Shown piece by piece: positions 60,565 to 64,000 of a stretch of DNA of 64,000 bases (the first letter of the stretch is position 1; every line of letters starts with the position of its first letter). The notes below the pieces were generated by a model that ran no database searches, was not told where the DNA came from, and saw only the letters and a list, made by a program, of their open reading frames with translations. This DNA comes from Cypionkella sp. Lineage in GTDB: Bacteria > Pseudomonadota > Alphaproteobacteria > Rhodobacterales > Rhodobacteraceae. Position numbers and translations under genes: made by a program. Location: positions 21,406-85,405 of the forward strand of contig JALRIN010000009.1 of the NCBI GenBank assembly GCA_023255415.1. The letters are read 5' to 3'.

Positions 60565-61413
60565 ATGGCACTGCTCAGCTTCGAACGGAAATATCGCGTG
60601 CCTGGTGGCACGCTTGTCGGCGGCAACCTTTTCGACTTTTGGGTCGGACCGTTTTATGTCGGCTTTTTTGGGGTTACGACCTTTTTCTTTGCAGCGCTTG
60701 GCACGTTGCTGATCTTTTATGGCGCAGCGATGGGGCCAACCTGGAACCCTTGGCTGGTGTCGATCAACCCGCCAGCGGTTGAAAGCGGCTTGGCCTTTGC
60801 ACCGCTGATGCAAGGCGGTTTGTGGCAGATTATCACCTTCTGTGCGATTGGCGCCTTTATCAGTTGGGCGCTGCGCGAAGTTGAGATTTGTCGCAAGCTG
60901 GGCATCGGGCTGCATGTGCCGATTGCCTTTGGCGTGGCGATTTTCGCTTATCTGACGCTGGTGGTCATTCGGCCAATGCTGATGGGGGCCTGGGGCTATG
61001 CCTTTCCTTATGGCATCTTCAGCCATCTCGATTGGGTGTCTAACACCGGCTATACCTATGGCAATTTTCACTACAACCCTGTGCATATGCTGGCGGTAAG
61101 CTTTTTCTTCACCAATGCTTTGGCGCTGTCGCTGCATGGCGGTTTGATCTTGTCTGCGGCCAATCCGGGCAAGGGCCAGGTCATGAAGACGCCAGATCAC
61201 GAAGATACCTTCTTTCGCGATCTGATCGGCTATTCGGTGGGCACTTTGGGCATTCACCGTCTGGGCATGTTGCTTGCGATGAACGCGGCCTTCTGGAGCG
61301 CTGTCTGCATCGGCATCTCGGGCACGATCTGGTTTGATCAATGGGTTGATTGGTGGAACTGGTGGCTGAACCTGCCGATCTGGGCCAATGTTCATGGAGG
61401 CATAAATGGCTGA
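60565..61413 (+). CDS. pufL: Photosynthetic reaction centre L subunit
   Basis: 282 aa from ATG 60565 with GGAGAGGG before it. Five membrane helices; ligands in family positions (counted with Met): His154, His174 (bacteriochlorophylls), His191 and His231 (non-heme iron), with PDHED at 210-214 forming the QB proton-delivery Asp/Glu. It overlaps pufM by 8 bp. Confidence 0.97.
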   Translation: MALLSFERKYRVPGGTLVGGNLFDFWVGPFYVGFFGVTTFFFAALGTLLIFYGAAMGPTWNPWLVSINPPAVESGLAFAPLMQGGLWQIITFCAIGAFISWALREVEICRKLGIGLHVPIAFGVAIFAYLTLVVIRPMLMGAWGYAFPYGIFSHLDWVSNTGYTYGNFHYNPVHMLAVSFFFTNALALSLHGGLILSAANPGKGQVMKTPDHEDTFFRDLIGYSVGTLGIHRLGMLLAMNAAFWSAVCIGISGTIWFDQWVDWWNWWLNLPIWANVHGGING

Positions 61414-62329
61414 GTATCAAAACTTCTTTACCCAAGTCCAAGTCTCTGCCGCCCCTGAAATGGGCATGGTCGAGGGCGTGGACACCAGCAACCGCACCTC
61501 GAGCGCGTCTTTCTCGACCCTGCTGGGCTGGTTTGGCAACGCGCAATTGGGGCCTGTCTATCTGGGCACCTTTGGCGTGATTTCGCTGGCTTGCGGCGCG
61601 ATCTGGTTCATGATCGTCGGGCTTTGGTTCTGGCATCTGGCCGGCTATAACCCTGCGGTCTTTGTGCGCGATCTGTTGTGGATGGCGCTAGAGCCGCCAG
61701 CCCCCGAATGGGGTCTGCGGATTCCGCCAATGGATCAGGGCGGCCTGTTTCTGGTAGCGGGGTTCTTCTTCCTTGTCTCGCTTTGGACCTGGTGGCTGCG
61801 CACCTATCTGCGCGCCGAAGCTTTGGGGATGGGCAAACATGTGTCTTGGGCCTTTGCCGCCGCTTTGTGGTTGGTGATGGTGCTGGGCCTGATCCGTCCG
61901 GTGATGATGGGGCGTTGGTCTGAAGCAGTGCCTTACGGGATCTTTCCGCATCTGGATTGGACCAACCTGTTCAGCCTGACCTATGGCAACCTGTTCTATA
62001 ACCCCTTCCACGCCCTGAGCATTGTCTTCCTTTATGGCTCGGCCCTGTTGTTTGCCATGCACGGCGCGACAATTCTTTCGGTGACGCGTCTTGGCGGCGA
62101 CCGCGAGCTGGAACAGATTGTCGATCGCGGCACGGCTTCGGAACGCGCGGCTTTGTTCTGGCGCTGGACCATGGGCTTTAACGCCACGATGGAAGGCATT
62201 CACCGCTGGGCTTGGTGGTTTGCGGTGCTGGTGCCGATCACTGGTGGTATTGGTATCTTGCTGACGGGCACTGTGGTCGACAACTGGTTTGTCTGGGCAC
62301 AAGACCACGGCTATGCGCCGCTCAACTAG
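61406..62329 (+). CDS. pufM: Photosynthetic reaction centre M subunit
   Basis: 307 aa. Ligand residues as in known M subunits: His182, His202 (bacteriochlorophylls), His219, Glu234 and His266 (iron). The C-terminus ([18 protein letters not shown]) is short, without the extra tail found with PufC-type centres. Overlaps pufL by 8 bp and is followed 13 bp later by pufX. Confidence 0.97.
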   Translation: MAEYQNFFTQVQVSAAPEMGMVEGVDTSNRTSSASFSTLLGWFGNAQLGPVYLGTFGVISLACGAIWFMIVGLWFWHLAGYNPAVFVRDLLWMALEPPAPEWGLRIPPMDQGGLFLVAGFFFLVSLWTWWLRTYLRAEALGMGKHVSWAFAAALWLVMVLGLIRPVMMGRWSEAVPYGIFPHLDWTNLFSLTYGNLFYNPFHALSIVFLYGSALLFAMHGATILSVTRLGGDRELEQIVDRGTASERAALFWRWTMGFNATMEGIHRWAWWFAVLVPITGGIGILLTGTVVDNWFVWAQDHGYAPLN

Positions 62330-62342
62330 AAAGGAAACGATC

Positions 62343-62570
62343 ATGTCTGAGGATAATTACTTTCAAGATCAAAACCCCGTGGTGCGGTTGCGGGTCTGGG
62401 CTTTGGGCCAGATGGTCTGGGGGGCCTTCATGGCAGGGGTTGGCGTGCTGGCTGTTGGCTTGATCCTGGCGGCGATTTGGGTGGTGTCTTTGCTGCTGCC
62501 CGAGCAAAGCAAACAGGCACCTTCGCCCTATGGCGCGTTGGAAATCTCAAGCCCGGTTCAGGTGGGCTGA
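62343..62570 (+). CDS. pufX: PufX-like core-complex protein
   Basis: 75 aa from ATG 62343 (AAAGGAAACG ahead). One membrane helix (~25-48) preceded by PVVRLRVWALGQMVWGA and followed by LLPEQSKQAPSPYGALE, which matches the layout of Rhodobacter PufX (RLRxWxxxQM... and LPxQxxQAPxPxxGALE). PufX opens the LH1 ring for quinone exchange. Sequence identity is low, as usual for PufX, so the call rests on position after pufM and these segments. No pufC is present between pufM and dxs. Confidence 0.85.
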   Translation: MSEDNYFQDQNPVVRLRVWALGQMVWGAFMAGVGVLAVGLILAAIWVVSLLLPEQSKQAPSPYGALEISSPVQVG

Positions 62571-62673
62571 TCCCCGCAGAAACATCGGCTGGGGCAGCGC
62601 ATTTGCCCCAACCGCAACGACGTTCTGGCCATTTGCCGGCCCGAGCCTGGGCACCTTCCACAGCCCGGTTCCC

Positions 62674-62692
62674 TTCCTATTGGCAATAGGAA
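62674..62692 (+). other. 8-bp stem-loop upstream of puf terminator
   Basis: TTCCTATT-GGC-AATAGGAA (62674-62692), perfect 8-bp arms with a 3-nt loop, immediately before the terminator hairpin. Likely contributes to 3'-end stability of puf mRNA or is an operator for dxs. Confidence 0.55.
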
Positions 62693-62695
62693 ACT

Positions 62696-62730
62696 GGTGC
62701 CGAGTGCGAAAATCACTTGGCACCTTTTTT
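62696..62730 (+). terminator. Rho-independent terminator of the puf operon
   Basis: GGTGCCGAGTG (62696-62706) and CACTTGGCACC (62714-62724), 11-bp stem with one G-U pair, 7-nt loop, then six T (62725-62730). It ends the puf transcript before dxs. Confidence 0.88.
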
Positions 62731-62762
62731 CTCTTGGTCCTTTCTTGCAAAAGGTAAAGACA

Positions 62763-64000
62763 ATGTCCCAAGCCACACCGCTGCTCGATCAAGTCCATTC
62801 CCCCGCCGACCTGCGCGAGATGAGCGACAACGCACTTGGCCAATTGGCGGGCGAGCTGCGCTCTGAAGTGATTTCGGTGGTGTCGCAAACCGGCGGGCAT
62901 CTGGGGTCTTCGTTGGGGGTGGTAGAGCTGTCGGTGGCGATCCATGCGGTGTTTAACACGCCGGTGGACAAGCTGATCTGGGACGTTGGCCATCAATGCT
63001 ATCCACATAAAATTCTAACCGGACGGCGGGCTGCGATGCGCAGTCTGCGCCAAGGCGGCGGGCTGTCGGGTTTCACCAAACGCTCGGAAAGCGCCTATGA
63101 TCCCTTTGGGGCTGCGCATTCTTCAACCAGCATTTCGGCGGCTTTGGGCTTTACCATCGGCCGCGAGATGGGGATGCCCACGGGCGATGCGATTGCGGTG
63201 ATCGGCGATGGCGCGATCACGGCTGGCATGGCCTATGAGGCGATGAATGCCGCAGGTCATCTGGGCAAGCGGCTGTTCATCATTCTAAACGACAACGACA
63301 TGAGCATCGCCCCGCCAGTGGGCGCGCTGAACCGCTATCTGAACGATCTGGCGCGCCATAGCCCCTTTGCCGCCCTGCGCGATGCGGCCGAAGGCTTCGA
63401 GGCGGCCTTACCCGGCCCCATCCGTGAAGGCGCGCGGCGGGCGCGGGCCTTGGTCACTGGCATGCCGGGTGGGGGCACGCTGTTTGAAGAGCTTGGGCTT
63501 TCCTATATCGGTCCGGTCGACGGGCATAACATGTCGGAATTGCTGTCAACTTTGCGCGCAGCCCGCACGCGGGCGACGGGGCCTGTGCTGATCCATGCCG
63601 TCACGGTCAAGGGCAAGGGCTATGCGCCTGCGGAAAATGCGGCGGATAAATATCACGGTGTGGCCAAGTTTGATGTAATCTCGGGCACGCAAGCCAAGGC
63701 GAAATCCAACGCCCCCGCCTATACCGAGGTCTTTGGTGCCGCGCTGACCGATGAAGCCACGCGCGATGGTAAGATCGTTGCGATCACCGCCGCGATGCCT
63801 TCGGGCACCGGGCTTGATATCATGGCCGCGCGCTTTGCCGATCGGGTGTTTGATGTCGGCATCGCCGAGCAGCATGCGGTGACCTTTGCCGCAGGCATGG
63901 CGGCTGCGGGGCTCAAGCCCTTTGTGGCGATTTACTCGACGTTTTTGCAGCGTGGCTATGATCAGATTGTGCATGATGTGGCGCTGCAGGGCCTGCCGGT
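62763..64000 (+). CDS. dxs: 1-deoxy-D-xylulose-5-phosphate synthase (3' end outside window)
   Basis: Starts ATG 62763 (AAAGGT upstream) and stays open to the window end, about 412 codons of an expected ~640. Thiamine-diphosphate segments are evident: [28 protein letters not shown], and the TPP motif [15 protein letters not shown] (~155). It condenses pyruvate and glyceraldehyde-3-phosphate, the first step of the MEP isoprenoid pathway feeding carotenoids and phytol. Location after pufX is as in Rhodobacter, where a dxs copy is in the photosynthesis cluster. The terminator upstream suggests its own promoter or read-through. Confidence 0.95.
   Translation, partial: MSQATPLLDQVHSPADLREMSDNALGQLAGELRSEVISVVSQTGGHLGSSLGVVELSVAIHAVFNTPVDKLIWDVGHQCYPHKILTGRRAAMRSLRQGGGLSGFTKRSESAYDPFGAAHSSTSISAALGFTIGREMGMPTGDAIAVIGDGAITAGMAYEAMNAAGHLGKRLFIILNDNDMSIAPPVGALNRYLNDLARHSPFAALRDAAEGFEAALPGPIREGARRARALVTGMPGGGTLFEELGLSYIGPVDGHNMSELLSTLRAARTRATGPVLIHAVTVKGKGYAPAENAADKYHGVAKFDVISGTQAKAKSNAPAYTEVFGAALTDEATRDGKIVAITAAMPSGTGLDIMAARFADRVFDVGIAEQHAVTFAAGMAAAGLKPFVAIYSTFLQRGYDQIVHDVALQGLP

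Noticed and set aside
1..64000. CRISPR arrays, rRNA operons or riboswitches
   Set aside because: No regularly spaced direct repeats and no rRNA-like stretches were seen. No riboswitch core that I could recognise was found in the gaps, but without a covariance search this is weak negative evidence.

Overview
The window looks like a chromosomal segment of an alphaproteobacterium of the family Rhodobacteraceae. It carries a purple-bacterial photosynthesis gene cluster (crt, bch and puf genes) that includes crtA and a pufX-like gene followed directly by dxs. That order is the Rhodobacter-type arrangement; many marine roseobacters have pufC instead. Genes are GC-rich and densely packed, with many 1-8 bp ATGA-type overlaps. 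Only the first ~900 bases (mobile-element primase end plus a long inverted repeat) and ~17.0-17.9 kb (IS3 remnant beside tRNA-Glu) look foreign or decayed.

Layout: (1) 1-0.7 kb, 3' end of a phage/plasmid-type primase and a 17-bp perfect inverted repeat. (2) 0.9-17 kb, an N-methyl/quaternary amine catabolic locus: DUF3726 protein, an unknown 555-aa protein, an M19 dipeptidase-like protein, aldehyde dehydrogenase, a ProVWX-type betaine importer, an Ldh2-family oxidoreductase, LysR and GlxA/AraC regulators, and a four-subunit sarcosine-oxidase-like enzyme (soxBDAG). (3) 17-24.6 kb, IS3 remnant, tRNA-Glu, lytic transglycosylase, xylose-type ABC importer with a divergent ROK regulator, a 52-aa membrane protein and an Rrf2 regulator. 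(4) 24.6-28 kb, a Rieske oxygenase and a fused alpha-keto-acid dehydrogenase E1. (5) 28.2-42.6 kb, a sulfonate module: taurine-pyruvate aminotransferase, TauR, sulfoacetaldehyde acetyltransferase (xsc), a TauE/SafE exporter, acetate kinase, molybdate ModBC, and the molybdenum sulfite dehydrogenase SoeABC. (6) 42.6-64 kb, photosynthesis: bchO-bchD-bchI-crtA leftward, crtI-crtB-tspO rightward, crtC-crtD leftward, then crtE-crtF, bchC-bchX-bchY-bchZ-pufQ-pufB-pufA-pufL-pufM-pufX and dxs (cut by the window end).

How it fits together: taurine nitrogen goes to alanine through Tpa. Sulfoacetaldehyde is split by Xsc to sulfite and acetyl phosphate. Sulfite can be oxidised by the Mo enzyme SoeABC (with ModBC supplying molybdate) or exported. 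Acetyl phosphate can be used by the adjacent acetate kinase; no pta is present here. The photosynthesis genes make geranylgeranyl diphosphate, spheroidene-series carotenoids and bacteriochlorophyll a intermediates, then the LH1-reaction-centre core. Five TGT-N12-ACA palindromes of the PpsR/CrtJ type sit in the three promoter regions crtA/crtI, crtD/crtE and upstream of bchC.

Most notable oddities: crtA has an ideal Shine-Dalgarno positioned for an ATC codon; crtC has no canonical start codon near its conserved N-terminus and overlaps an elongated crtD; a 23-codon ORF bridges bchX and bchY; SoxD lacks the zinc-ligand cysteines I expect from the family and the M19-like protein lacks several usual metal ligands, which questions what the amine locus degrades; and the taurine module is paired with ackA. 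All functional calls come from reading translated sequence and recalled family features; no database search was run.
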